Assembly (NCBI RefSeq): GCF_947502065.1
Contig: NZ_CANMYE010000007.1
Location: forward strand, 1-64,000
Direction of reading: 5' to 3'
From: an uncultured Pseudoteredinibacter sp.
GTDB lineage: Bacteria; Pseudomonadota; Gammaproteobacteria; Pseudomonadales; Cellvibrionaceae
DNA length: 64,000 nt
Shown here one piece after another: positions 8,662-16,869 of this stretch. How positions within the stretch are numbered: position 1 is the first letter of the stretch; every line of letters starts with the position of its first letter. The notes beneath the pieces were generated by a model. That model did no database searches, was not told the DNA's origin, and worked only from the letters and a program-made list of their open reading frames with translations. A program made the position numbers and the translations under genes.

Positions 8662-9507
8662 ATGACTACCCGTATCGAGGCCGTTGATTACCAGGCCCCA
8701 GATGCTCAAGCCCGCTTTGTGCAATCCCTAAAAGACACCGGTTTTGGTGTACTCAAAAACCACCCTATCTCGAAAGATTTGGTGAGCTCTATCTATAGCA
8801 ATTGGAAGCAATTCTTCGATGGCTCCGAGAAAGAGCAATTTCAGTTTAATGTGGATACCCAAGACGGCTTTTTCCCTAAATCGGTTTCCGAGGTGGCCAA
8901 GGGTCATGAAGTGAAAGATATTAAAGAGTACTTTCACTATTACACTTGGGGCCAGTGCCCAGCGGAGTTAAAAGACGAGATTCACAGCTACTATGAACAG
9001 GCCAATGGCCTAGCTCGTGAGTTGCTGACCTGGGTAGAGGGCAATAGCCCTGCCGATGTGGCCAGCCACTACAGCGAGCCGTTGACCAATATGATCGACG
9101 GCAGCCAAAAGACCTTATTGCGTGTTCTACACTACCCTGAGTTTCAAGGTGATGAAGAGCCAGGTGCTATTCGCGCAGCGGCCCATGAAGACATCAATTT
9201 GCTGACCATTCTTCCGGCGGCTAATGAGCCTGGTTTGCAAGTGCTGACCAAAGAAGGTGAGTGGCTAGATATTCCTTGTGAGTTTGGTAACTTGATTATT
9301 AATATTGGCGATATGTTACAAGAAGCATCGGGCCATTATTTCCCTTCGACTACCCATCGAGTCATTAACCCAGAAGGTAGCGATAGCCGCCGGGCGCGAA
9401 TCTCCCTGCCATTGTTTTTACACCCACGCCCTGAAGTAAAGTTATCTGAGCGTTATACTGCTAAAGAGTACTTGCAAGAACGCCTAAGAGAACTGGGGGT
9501 AATGTAA
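8662..9507 (+). CDS. 2OG-Fe(II) oxygenase of the isopenicillin-N-synthase-like family
   Basis: 281 aa non-haem iron oxygenase. The N-terminal DIOX_N-type segment (residues ~1-110) starts with the usual 'GFGVLKNHPI' pattern. The catalytic jelly-roll follows, with the iron triad H175-x-D177 and H232, and the 2-oxoglutarate-binding R246-I-S248. The protein is cytoplasmic. The start is ATG 8662, with GGAG six bases upstream; a TTG four codons earlier overlaps this ribosome site and is unlikely. The gene stands alone between two hairpin-flanked units. Family members act on amino acids, 2-oxo acids or small metabolites; nothing here identifies the substrate. Confidence 0.85.
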   Translation: MTTRIEAVDYQAPDAQARFVQSLKDTGFGVLKNHPISKDLVSSIYSNWKQFFDGSEKEQFQFNVDTQDGFFPKSVSEVAKGHEVKDIKEYFHYYTWGQCPAELKDEIHSYYEQANGLARELLTWVEGNSPADVASHYSEPLTNMIDGSQKTLLRVLHYPEFQGDEEPGAIRAAAHEDINLLTILPAANEPGLQVLTKEGEWLDIPCEFGNLIINIGDMLQEASGHYFPSTTHRVINPEGSDSRRARISLPLFLHPRPEVKLSERYTAKEYLQERLRELGVM

Positions 9508-9564
9508 AAACGGCAACAGTGGGCTACACTGCTGAGCAACCTTAATAATTCATTTAGGAAGCTT

Positions 9565-10002
9565 ATGGACTCTCCAAAATACGCAGGCTTTTGGATACGC
9601 TTTGTGGCCCATATTGTTGATGGTTTTGTATTCTCTTTGATTATTGTTCCTCTCGCACTGTGGCTAGTAGATTTTGATTTAAGCCGCTACAGCGAACCGG
9701 GCAGTGGCACCTCTATAGTAAGGTTTGTGATGCCGATGTTGGCCGTCTGGCTATTTTGGTATTACAAGTCAGCTACTCCAGGCAAAATGATTTTCCGTAT
9801 TAAGATCGTTGATGCCCAAACCCTTGGGCGTCTTGGCATTGGTCAAACAATTGGGCGCTATTTTGCCTATATGGTCTGCATCATTCCTTTGTTCCTGGGT
9901 TTTATTTGGGTCGCATTTGATCCACGTAAACAGGGCTTCCACGATAAGTTGGCAGGAACTTTAGTGATTATTGAAGAGCCTAAGCAAAACGAAAATGGTT
10001 AG
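9565..10002 (+). CDS. RDD-family membrane protein
   Basis: 145 aa integral membrane protein. The conserved Arg of helix 1 (FWIRFVAHIVDGF) and the Asp of the same helix are present, and the second half carries ATPGKMIFRIKIVDAQT and a C-terminal FDPRKQGFHDKLAGT. Together these give the RDD family signature. Three hydrophobic segments lie at about 13-32, 47-66 and 93-115. AGGA lies 6 bases before the ATG. Function in the family is mostly unknown (some members affect ion or osmolyte transport). Co-oriented with the neighbouring ICMT-like and uvrD genes. Confidence 0.85.
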   Translation: MDSPKYAGFWIRFVAHIVDGFVFSLIIVPLALWLVDFDLSRYSEPGSGTSIVRFVMPMLAVWLFWYYKSATPGKMIFRIKIVDAQTLGRLGIGQTIGRYFAYMVCIIPLFLGFIWVAFDPRKQGFHDKLAGTLVIIEEPKQNENG

Positions 10003-10076
10003 ATTCCTCGTCTAACCCAGTAATGGGCCCCTTAAGCAGTAACCAGATTCTAAGGCCTTATCAATAGGAAGCTTGC

Positions 10077-10535
10077 ATGCGACTAGAGTTAAAAATACCG
10101 CCACTAGTGTTGATGTTTATTTTTATCGGCTTGGTATTTCTGCTGCATTTGCTTTTACCAATGCTATCAATTGGCTTCTCAGCCCAGGCCGGCTTGGCGG
10201 CTTTATTATGTTTTATCGCGGCTGGTATTTGTGCGGTTGCGGTATTGCAGTGTCACTTTGCAAATACTACTGTGGATCCGCGCAACCCAAGAGCAACAAG
10301 CGACCTTATCTGCAGCGGAGCATTCCGCTTAAGCCGCAACCCAATGTATCTGGGCTTTGCAGTGTTCATCGCTGCGGCGGTTCTGCTAACAGGAAGCCTG
10401 CCGGCGATTGCCGCCGTTCCATTGTTTATTGTGTACATGAACCGTTATCAAATTAGCCCAGAGGAAAGGCAGCTACAGAAGAAATTCCCTGAGGCTTTTG
10501 CACAATACCAAGCGAAGGTACGCCGCTGGCTCTGA
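10077..10535 (+). CDS. Isoprenylcysteine carboxyl methyltransferase (ICMT/PEMT)-like membrane protein
   Basis: 152 aa with four hydrophobic segments. The C-terminal half has the family signature GAFRLSRNPMYLG and then PEERQLQKKFPEAFAQYQAKVRRWL-like residues, which form the SAM-binding and catalytic part of ICMT/PEMT-type membrane methyltransferases. AGGAAG lies 7 bases before the ATG. In bacteria the methyl acceptor is generally unknown and could be an isoprenoid, phospholipid or protein. The gene ends 18 bases before uvrD and probably shares a transcript with it. Confidence 0.8.
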   Translation: MRLELKIPPLVLMFIFIGLVFLLHLLLPMLSIGFSAQAGLAALLCFIAAGICAVAVLQCHFANTTVDPRNPRATSDLICSGAFRLSRNPMYLGFAVFIAAAVLLTGSLPAIAAVPLFIVYMNRYQISPEERQLQKKFPEAFAQYQAKVRRWL

Positions 10536-10553
10536 CTCTGTTAAACTAGGGTC

Positions 10554-12749
10554 ATGGACGTATCCCCTATTTTAGATCAATTAAACGATGCTCAGCGTCA
10601 GGCGGTTTCAGCGCCGGCGGGCAATCAACTCATTTTGGCTGGTGCGGGCTCGGGTAAGACTCGGGTGCTGGTGCATCGCATTGCCTGGCTTATTCAAGTG
10701 GAGCGGGTATCACCGTTTTCTATAATGGCGGTGACCTTTACCAATAAGGCGGCGCGGGAAATGCGCGGTCGGATTGAAGAGCTCTTGGGCCTTAATCCGC
10801 GTGGTATGTGGGTCGGTACCTTCCATGGTATTGCCCACCGTCTATTGAAAGCCCACTGGCAGGAAGCAAAGCTACCCCAGAATTTTCAGATTCTCGATAG
10901 TGATGATCAGCTGCGTTTAATAAAACGTGTTAGCCAAGGTTTACAACTTGATGAAGAGCGCTGGCCAGCGAAGCAAACTCAGTGGTTTATTAATCACAAT
11001 AAAGACGAAGGCCTGCGTCCAGATTATATTCAAACCCATGGTGACCCTCACCAAGAAACGTTAGTGCGAATCTATCGAAGCTATGAAGAAGCTTGTCAGC
11101 GTGGCGGTATGGTTGATTTTGGTGAACTGTTGCTGCGAGCCCATGAGCTTTGGTTAAACAATCCGCGCTTATTGCAACACTACCAAGATCGCTTCCCTTT
11201 TGTTTTGGTGGACGAGTTTCAAGATACCAACACTATTCAGTACGCTTGGCTTAGAGTGTTGGCCGGTGATCGCTGTGCGGTGACGGCCGTCGGTGATGAT
11301 GATCAGTCTATCTACGGTTGGCGTGGCGCTAAGATCGAAAATATTCAGCGTTACAGTCAAGATTTTCAAGGTGTAGAAACAGTTCGCCTAGAACAAAACT
11401 ATCGCTCCACTCGCACCATTCTAGATGCAGCCAATGCCGTTATTGAAAACAATGCGGGCCGCTTAGGTAAAACACTGCGCACTGATGGTGATGATGGTGA
11501 AAAGATTTCACTTTATGCCGGTTTTAATGAGCAAGACGAAGCCCGTTTTATTGTTGAGCGTATTGAGGATTGGCAGCGCAAAGGTAATAGCTTAACGAAC
11601 TGTGCCATTCTTTACCGATCCAATGCCCAGTCCCGTATCTTGGAAGAAGCCTTATTGCGTGAAGCGGTCCCCTATCGTATATACGGTGGCCAGCGTTTCT
11701 ATGAGCGCTTAGAAATTAAAAACGCTTTAGCCTATATGCGCCTTATTATTAATCGTAACGACGATGCGGCCTTTGAGCGGGTAATTAATACGCCTACTCG
11801 TGGTATTGGCAGTAAGACCGTCGATGGCATTCGTTTATTTGCGCGCGAGCAAGGCTGCTCCATGTGGGATGCTGCTGAGCAGATGGTCAACAATAAAGGT
11901 CTTACGGCACGAGCTGCCAATTCTGTTGGCGCCTTTTGTGCTTTACTCAATGAATTGGATAATCAAACCCAGGAGCTCAGTTTAGAGAATATCGCATCGG
12001 CGGTGATTAATAGCTCGGGCTTGATTGAGTTTCACGAAAAAGAAAAAGGTGAAAAAGGTCAGGCGCGTGTAGAAAACCTGCAGGAACTGATCAATGCCTG
12101 CCGTGCTTTTAATCCGGAAAATGATGAGCTAAGCCCACTAGAAGAATTTTTGGATGGTGCAGCACTGGATGCCGGTGAGGCGCAAGCCGATGAGTTTGAA
12201 GATGCCGTTCAATTAATGACATTACACACCGCAAAAGGTCTAGAGTTTCCTTTAGTCTTTATGGCGGGTGTCGAAGAGGGCTTGTTTCCCCATCGCATGT
12301 CAGCCGAAGAGCCGGGGCGCTTGGAGGAAGAACGACGTCTTTGCTATGTGGGCATCACCCGAGCAATGCAAAAGCTCTATATTAGCTATGCTGAAAGCCG
12401 TCGTATGTATGGCTCCGAAACCTTTAATCAGGTATCGCGTTTTGTTAAAGAGATCCCTGATGGTCTAATTGAGGAGGTTCGCCTTAAAACGGCAATTAGC
12501 CGCCCGGTTAGCTTTGGAAGCAATTATGGTGATGCGGCCCAGAGTCGATCGCGAACCGGGCAGCGCAAACTAGCTGGGCGACTTTCTGATGACGGTGGCG
12601 ATTCCGGCTTAAGCTTAGGGCAACGAGTTTTGCACCCAAGCTTTGGTGAAGGCACCATTTTGCATTTTGAAGGTAATAAAATTCAAATCAACTTTGACGA
12701 TGCTGGCACCAAGTGGTTAATTGCCGGCGCCAAACTAGACCCCATCTAA
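10554..12749 (+). CDS. uvrD: DNA helicase II (UvrD)
   Basis: 731 aa superfamily 1A 3'-to-5' DNA helicase used in nucleotide excision repair, mismatch repair and removal of stalled RNA polymerase. Motifs are in order: Q motif LNDAQRQAV, Walker A AGAGSGKT (29-36), TFTNKAAREM (motif Ia), VDEFQDTN (II), GDDDQSIYGWRGA (III), LEQNYRS (IV), LMTLHTAKGLEF (V) and YVGITRA (VI). A C-terminal Tudor-like tail (GQRVLHPSFGEGTILHFEG) matches UvrD/PcrA and helps separate it from Rep. Length is normal. It closes a co-directional run and is followed by a hairpin at 12781-12806. Confidence 0.95.
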   Translation: MDVSPILDQLNDAQRQAVSAPAGNQLILAGAGSGKTRVLVHRIAWLIQVERVSPFSIMAVTFTNKAAREMRGRIEELLGLNPRGMWVGTFHGIAHRLLKAHWQEAKLPQNFQILDSDDQLRLIKRVSQGLQLDEERWPAKQTQWFINHNKDEGLRPDYIQTHGDPHQETLVRIYRSYEEACQRGGMVDFGELLLRAHELWLNNPRLLQHYQDRFPFVLVDEFQDTNTIQYAWLRVLAGDRCAVTAVGDDDQSIYGWRGAKIENIQRYSQDFQGVETVRLEQNYRSTRTILDAANAVIENNAGRLGKTLRTDGDDGEKISLYAGFNEQDEARFIVERIEDWQRKGNSLTNCAILYRSNAQSRILEEALLREAVPYRIYGGQRFYERLEIKNALAYMRLIINRNDDAAFERVINTPTRGIGSKTVDGIRLFAREQGCSMWDAAEQMVNNKGLTARAANSVGAFCALLNELDNQTQELSLENIASAVINSSGLIEFHEKEKGEKGQARVENLQELINACRAFNPENDELSPLEEFLDGAALDAGEAQADEFEDAVQLMTLHTAKGLEFPLVFMAGVEEGLFPHRMSAEEPGRLEEERRLCYVGITRAMQKLYISYAESRRMYGSETFNQVSRFVKEIPDGLIEEVRLKTAISRPVSFGSNYGDAAQSRSRTGQRKLAGRLSDDGGDSGLSLGQRVLHPSFGEGTILHFEGNKIQINFDDAGTKWLIAGAKLDPI

Positions 12750-12780
12750 GTTCGATAATCTAAAACATGCGGTGCTTATC

Positions 12781-12806
12781 GTCCTGCCACAGCTAGGTGG
12801 CAGGAC
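12781..12806 (+). terminator. Hairpin after uvrD
   Basis: Ten-base arms GTCCTGCCAC / GTGGCAGGAC enclose AGCTAG, 31 bases after the uvrD stop. Only TTAT follows, so it is a weak or Rho-assisted terminator. Confidence 0.6.
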
Positions 12807-12967
12807 TTATACCTATTAAGTGTCCGCCAAACCGCATATTCCATTGAATGCCTGCAGTGCGCAGCATGCCTGCTCCTATTTAATCATTTCGTTTCGTCTA
12901 ATTAGCAGAATCAAAAAACAGCGAATCAAGTAGTATCGCCATTTTCTAATTTACTCAAGGAGGCTCC

Positions 12968-13522
12968 ATGAGTGTAAAACAAGGTTATGGTTTGCCGGAA
13001 AGCGTTACAGTTGTTAAACATGCCAATGGTATAGAGCTAAAACGTTATTGGCGCACTTGGAAATCTTTTGGCTACCTAGTTTTTGGTATCTTGTGGTTTG
13101 GCTTTTTGTATCGAGAAGGGCCAATGGCTTTACAAGATATGCCCTATAGCGAGCAGCTGCAGATTTTATTGCTGCTCGTTGGTGCAGTGATTGCTTATTA
13201 TGGTTTAACTCAAATTATCAACCACAGCTCTGTTCGCACCTTCCCTGATCGCCTGCAGATCAGCCACCGCCCGCTGCCTTTATTATTGGGCAAAACCTTT
13301 AAGCGAACTGATATTAAGCAGCTCTATGTCAATCGGCATCATCGTCGAGACGAGAACGGCACTATTATTACTTATGAGCTGCGCTCGCTGAGCAACGACG
13401 GCAAGGATTACTGCTTACTTAAAAATGTCCCCGAAAAACAGAGTGTGAAATATATAGAGCAAGAGATTGAACAATATTGGGGCATTAAGAATGAAGCTGT
13501 GAAAGGGGAAGTGTCGAATTAG
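12968..13522 (+). CDS. Membrane protein of unknown function with two N-terminal helices
   Basis: 184 aa, not recognised as a named family. Two hydrophobic segments (about residues 33-50 and 66-85) are followed by a soluble, basic domain of ~90 residues (FPDRLQISHRPLPLL...), with a strand pattern like the small PH-like domains found in other two-helix bacterial proteins. It has a strong ribosome site (AAGGAGG, 5-7 bases before the ATG). It is monocistronic and convergent with the DUF937-like gene. A second protein of similar layout (two helices then a PH-like half) occurs at 38055-38549. Confidence 0.7.
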   Translation: MSVKQGYGLPESVTVVKHANGIELKRYWRTWKSFGYLVFGILWFGFLYREGPMALQDMPYSEQLQILLLLVGAVIAYYGLTQIINHSSVRTFPDRLQISHRPLPLLLGKTFKRTDIKQLYVNRHHRRDENGTIITYELRSLSNDGKDYCLLKNVPEKQSVKYIEQEIEQYWGIKNEAVKGEVSN

Positions 13523-13526
13523 AGGC

Positions 13527-13550
13527 AAAAAAAACGGGCCAGAGGCCCGT
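13527..13550 (-). terminator. Rho-independent terminator of the DUF937-like gene
   Basis: Read on the minus strand, ACGGGCC-TCT-GGCCCGT is followed by an uninterrupted run of at least seven T. It lies about 45 bases after the minus-strand stop at 13595 and directly beyond the convergent gene's stop. Confidence 0.85.
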
Positions 13551-13594
13551 GCTTAAGCAGTTGTGTTCTTTACAGATGTGGCAGGCTGATGGGC

Positions 13595-14029
13595 CTAGCG
13601 GCCAAATAACTTACCTGCCAAATTGAGTGCGCCAGAAACGCCCCCAACCATATCCAATAGGCTACCATCATTTGAGGATTTATCCACAATATTTGGTATA
13701 GCCTCCTGCAAACCGCTAATCGCCTGATCTTCATTCAGTGATAGCTGGGATGCGAAGTCGGTGATTTTATTTTGTCCTAAAATCTGGGTCAACTGATTTG
13801 CTGAAATTCCTTCATTAGAACCATTACCCAACCAAGATTGGGCAATATTCAACATATCACCTGCGTCCATATTAGAAACTAAAGAGCCAATATCGACCTT
13901 ACCGCTACCGTCGGATAGTAATCCAGTCAGGGCTGGTAAAATAGCGCCTAGGTCTAAGTTTTGGCCTTGCTCAGATAATTTGCTCTGAAACAGCTGTGCG
14001 CCGATTTGTAAAATACTATTGATGTCCAT
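13595..14029 (-). CDS. YidB/DUF937-like protein
   Basis: About 144 aa, cytoplasmic, low-complexity helical. It has alternating Gly/Ser-rich turns and a segment (NEGISANQLTQILGQNKITDFASQLSLNEDQAISGLQEAIPNIVD region) that resembles the DUF937/YidB family repeat (queried LGxxx...QL...LG...I...A...G...). The C-terminal tail ends GALNLAGKLFGR. I take ATG 14029 as the start, with AAGG 8 bases upstream; a GTG three codons earlier overlaps that ribosome site. Located 40 bp from the BON-LysM gene on the same strand and likely co-transcribed. Function unknown. Confidence 0.7.
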   Translation of the reverse strand: MDINSILQIGAQLFQSKLSEQGQNLDLGAILPALTGLLSDGSGKVDIGSLVSNMDAGDMLNIAQSWLGNGSNEGISANQLTQILGQNKITDFASQLSLNEDQAISGLQEAIPNIVDKSSNDGSLLDMVGGVSGALNLAGKLFGR

Positions 14030-14069
14030 TGTAAACACCTTTTATGAAGCTTAGGTTAACAGCCCAGAG

Positions 14070-14522
14070 CTAGTCTTGCTTTGGGATACGAATTTTTTGA
14101 CCAGGGTAGATCAAATCAGGGTCTTTAATCACTTCGCGGTTAGCTTCGAAGATAGCTTGGTACTTAGCGCCATTGCCATAGAATTCCGAGGCAATCTTCC
14201 AAAGTGAGTCGCCAGACTGAATCACATAGTATTGTACTTCTTCGACAGCAGGCTCTACCGCTGGTTCGCCTTGTACGGTCATCTCTTCGGCTTGTACTGA
14301 GCTGATACCCAGGGCATTACCCACCATTAAGATGGCCTTTTCAAAGGCGCTGGGTGATTCGGCCTCACCGCTTACTTTGGCTACGCCACCTTCTACTTGG
14401 ACTTGTAGGTCTTTTACACCAGGGTTGTCACTTTCAACATGTTCTTTGAGTTTATCACCAGCTTCTTCCTCGCTGCCGAACAGTTTTTTACCCAAGTCGC
14501 TGGCAAAATCAAATAATCCCAT
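14070..14522 (-). CDS. lysM: BON-LysM protein (Kbp/YgaU family)
   Basis: 150 aa, almost the same length and layout as E. coli Kbp (YgaU). The N-terminal MGLFDFASDLGKKLFG helix and a BON domain (~25-80: LQVQVEGGVAKVSGEAES) are followed by a C-terminal LysM domain (~98-147: YYVIQSGDSLWKIASEFYGNGAKYQ ... YPGQKIRIPK). There is no signal peptide, as in E. coli, where the protein is a cytoplasmic potassium-binding stress protein. A role in potassium or osmotic homeostasis is inferred from the family. It lies between the DUF937-like gene and the HerA-like ATPase on the same strand. Confidence 0.88.
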   Translation of the reverse strand: MGLFDFASDLGKKLFGSEEEAGDKLKEHVESDNPGVKDLQVQVEGGVAKVSGEAESPSAFEKAILMVGNALGISSVQAEEMTVQGEPAVEPAVEEVQYYVIQSGDSLWKIASEFYGNGAKYQAIFEANREVIKDPDLIYPGQKIRIPKQD

Positions 14523-14592
14523 TTCTATTTACCTTTGTTGTGATGGTGGGGATTTCCCCTAAAACAGCGCCTTTTGAGCGCAACTTTAAAAC

Positions 14593-16047
14593 TTACTTCA
14601 ATAAAGAACCCAGCACGCCTCGAATCAGCTTACGACCAATGCTCGAGCCAATACTGCGGGCGATGCTTTTCATAAAGGCTTCACCGACACTTTGACGGTT
14701 ACTGCTTTTACGGCGGCTGGGTCTCGAGCTTTGTTCTTCTTCTGCGGCAGCCTCTTCACGAGCGCTTTGCTCCGCGCGTCGCTGCAGCATCTCTCTAGCA
14801 GAATCTGGATCTACTGAATCCTGATATTTACGATGGAATGGATTGCCGGTGATAAGCTGCTGTCTCTCTTGCTCGCTTACCGGGCCCATTCGTGATTCCG
14901 GGGGGCGCACCAGTACCCGTTCAACCTGGCTGGGTACCCCGCCCTCTTGCAACACCGAAACAATGGCTTCGCCGATACCTAGCTCAGTAATCACCTTGGC
15001 GGTATCAAAGTTTGGGTTGGCTCGAAAGCTCTGGGCTGCAGCACGTACTGCTTTCTGGTCTTTTGGGGTGTAGGCCCTTAAGGTATGCTGTATACGGTTG
15101 CCCAGTTGGCCAAGAATATCTTCTGGGATATCGGCAGGGCTTTGACTCACAAAATAAATACCAACACCTTTTGAGCGAATCAAACGGGCAACCTGTTCAA
15201 TTTTATCGACCAGGGCACGAGAAGCGTTTTTGAACAGTAAGTGCGCCTCATCAAAGAAAAATACCAGCTTAGGTTTGTCTGGGTCGCCAACCTCAGGAAG
15301 ACTTTCAAACAGTTCAGATAATAGCCATAACAGAAAAGTGGCGTACAGGCGTGGGCTTTGAATAAGCTTATCGGCGGCTAAGATGTTAATGATGCCTTCA
15401 CCGCGACGGCTGTGGCTAATAAAATCGTCCAGCTCCAAAGCAGGTTCGCCAAAGAATAAATCACCACCTTCTCTCTCGATCATGATTAGGCGTCTTAAAA
15501 TCGCATTTACTGAGGCTTTGCTAACTTTTAAGCCAACGCCTAAGTCGCGGCTGTTATCACCAAGGTATTCCAGTACTGCGCGTAGATCGTTTAGGTCTAC
15601 CAGTAGCAAACCTTCATCGTCAGCAAACTCAAAGGCTAAGGTCATCACGCTTTGCTGGGTTTCGTTTAGATCCAGAAGTTCTGAAAGTAGCTGTGGCCCC
15701 ATTTCCGAAATGGTGGATCTAACGGCTGTTCCTTGTTTGGCAAAGACATCCCACAGGTTTACCGGGAAAGGCAAATGCTCAAAGCCTTCAATGCCTATTT
15801 TATCTATGCGCTCTTGAATCTTAGGGTGGGCGCTGCCTGCTTGGCCGAGACCCGCTAGGTCACCCTTCACGTCGGCCATAAACACTGGCACACCCAGCTT
15901 GCTGAAGCCCTCGGCAAGAATCTGCAAGGTTACCGTTTTACCGCTACCTGTTGCCCCGGCTATGAGGCCGTGTCGGTTGGCGTAACGGGGATCGATACTG
16001 ACTTGACCGTTGTCGCTACCGCCAACCAATATCCCTGCTTCTTTCAT
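14593..16047 (-). CDS. HerA-like / DUF853 (YjgR) ATPase
   Basis: 484 aa P-loop ATPase of the FtsK-HerA superfamily. Walker A is GATGSGKT (residues ~31-38) and Walker B is KLVFFFDEAHLLF (~262-274). SQSPADIPEDILGQLGNRIQH carries the sensor and arginine-finger region. The Arg/Ser/Glu-rich linker before the C-terminus (REEAAAEEEQSSRPSRRKSS) and a short basic tail are typical of the DUF853 proteins. No nuclease partner of the HerA-NurA type is adjacent. Family function is unproven; a DNA- or protein-pumping role is only an analogy. Confidence 0.85.
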   Translation of the reverse strand: MKEAGILVGGSDNGQVSIDPRYANRHGLIAGATGSGKTVTLQILAEGFSKLGVPVFMADVKGDLAGLGQAGSAHPKIQERIDKIGIEGFEHLPFPVNLWDVFAKQGTAVRSTISEMGPQLLSELLDLNETQQSVMTLAFEFADDEGLLLVDLNDLRAVLEYLGDNSRDLGVGLKVSKASVNAILRRLIMIEREGGDLFFGEPALELDDFISHSRRGEGIINILAADKLIQSPRLYATFLLWLLSELFESLPEVGDPDKPKLVFFFDEAHLLFKNASRALVDKIEQVARLIRSKGVGIYFVSQSPADIPEDILGQLGNRIQHTLRAYTPKDQKAVRAAAQSFRANPNFDTAKVITELGIGEAIVSVLQEGGVPSQVERVLVRPPESRMGPVSEQERQQLITGNPFHRKYQDSVDPDSAREMLQRRAEQSAREEAAAEEEQSSRPSRRKSSNRQSVGEAFMKSIARSIGSSIGRKLIRGVLGSLLK

Positions 16048-16142
16048 TTTTGCCGATTCCTTATCGCATTATAAAGGCCATAACTTAAAGCAAACGGCCA
16101 GCGGGATCAAAGGAAATAATTTCGGTCAATTCAGCAAAAATT

Positions 16143-16186
16143 CAGATAGCAGCTAACAAGCTAGAGGCCAGAGAGTTCGCTATCTG
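16143..16186. repeat. Inverted repeat in the HerA-like / DUF4332 gap
   Basis: CAGATAGC (16143-16150) and GCTATCTG (16179-16186) form 8-bp arms around a 28-base loop, inside the 288-bp divergent intergenic region. Otherwise this gap shows only an isolated TTGACG at 16232. Possible operator or RNA stem; weak. Confidence 0.35.
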
Positions 16187-16335
16187 TAGCTGTGCAAAGT
16201 ACACTGGCAGTTGCCTCTTAGAAAGCTTGTGTTGACGAGAATGCAGCGAAGCTTTTTGGGTGCGGGCGTTTCATCTAAGCGGGCGTTAGAGTGGCAAAAC
16301 TTGATCGCCTTTTAATCAATTTAATGGAGTAGAAC

Positions 16336-16740
16336 ATGGCTAAGTTGTCAGATATTGAAGGTATTGGTGAAGTATATGCGTCCAAATTAGAAGCGGCTGG
16401 CGTTACTTCCTTGGAAAATCTATTGGAAAAGTGCGCCCAGAAATCTGGTCGTAAGGATGTCGCTGAAGCTTCAGGCTTGAGCGAAAAGCAAATTCTAAAC
16501 TGGGCTAACCGTGCGGATTTGGCGCGAGTTAAAGGCGTCAGCACTCAATATGCTGATTTATTAGAGTTTGCCGGTGTAGACACCGTGCCTGAGTTGGCCC
16601 AGCGTAATGCCGAGAATCTTGCGGCAAAAATGGCTGAAGTTAATGAAGAGAAGAATCTAGTTCGCCAAGTACCTTCGGCATCACAGGTTGCTGATTGGGT
16701 GGCCCAAGCTAAAGATCTTCCTCGCGCCATTCATTACTAA
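16336..16740 (+). CDS. DUF4332 helix-hairpin-helix protein
   Basis: 134 aa. Two HhH-like units are visible: IEGIGEVYASKLEAAGVTSLENLLEKC (residues ~6-33) and VKGVSTQYADLLEFAGVDTVPELAQR (~59-85). These are the DUF4332 arrangement, related to the helix-hairpin-helix pairs of DNA-binding proteins. There is no signal peptide or membrane helix. GGAG lies 7 bases before the ATG. A terminator follows directly, so it is monocistronic. DNA binding is plausible but not established for the family. Confidence 0.8.
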   Translation: MAKLSDIEGIGEVYASKLEAAGVTSLENLLEKCAQKSGRKDVAEASGLSEKQILNWANRADLARVKGVSTQYADLLEFAGVDTVPELAQRNAENLAAKMAEVNEEKNLVRQVPSASQVADWVAQAKDLPRAIHY

Positions 16741-16748
16741 GTTGTTCT

Positions 16749-16773
16749 TGGGGGTGCTTATCCACCCCCATTT
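16749..16773 (+). terminator. Terminator after the DUF4332 gene
   Basis: The arms TGGGGGTG / CACCCCCA enclose CTTATC and are followed by TTTCT, 8 bases after the stop codon. Confidence 0.75.
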
Positions 16774-16869
16774 CTCCTGTATCTAGGTCTTCCTTAGCGC
16801 CTTTCTATGGCCTTGTCTGTTGATATCTATTACCCTAATTGCAAACGATAACGACATAGCGCCTTTCAA

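Noticed and set aside
10073..10456. Plus-strand frame overlapping the ICMT-like gene
   Set aside because: The frame at 10077-10535 carries the methyltransferase motifs and a ribosome site; this one is its shadow.
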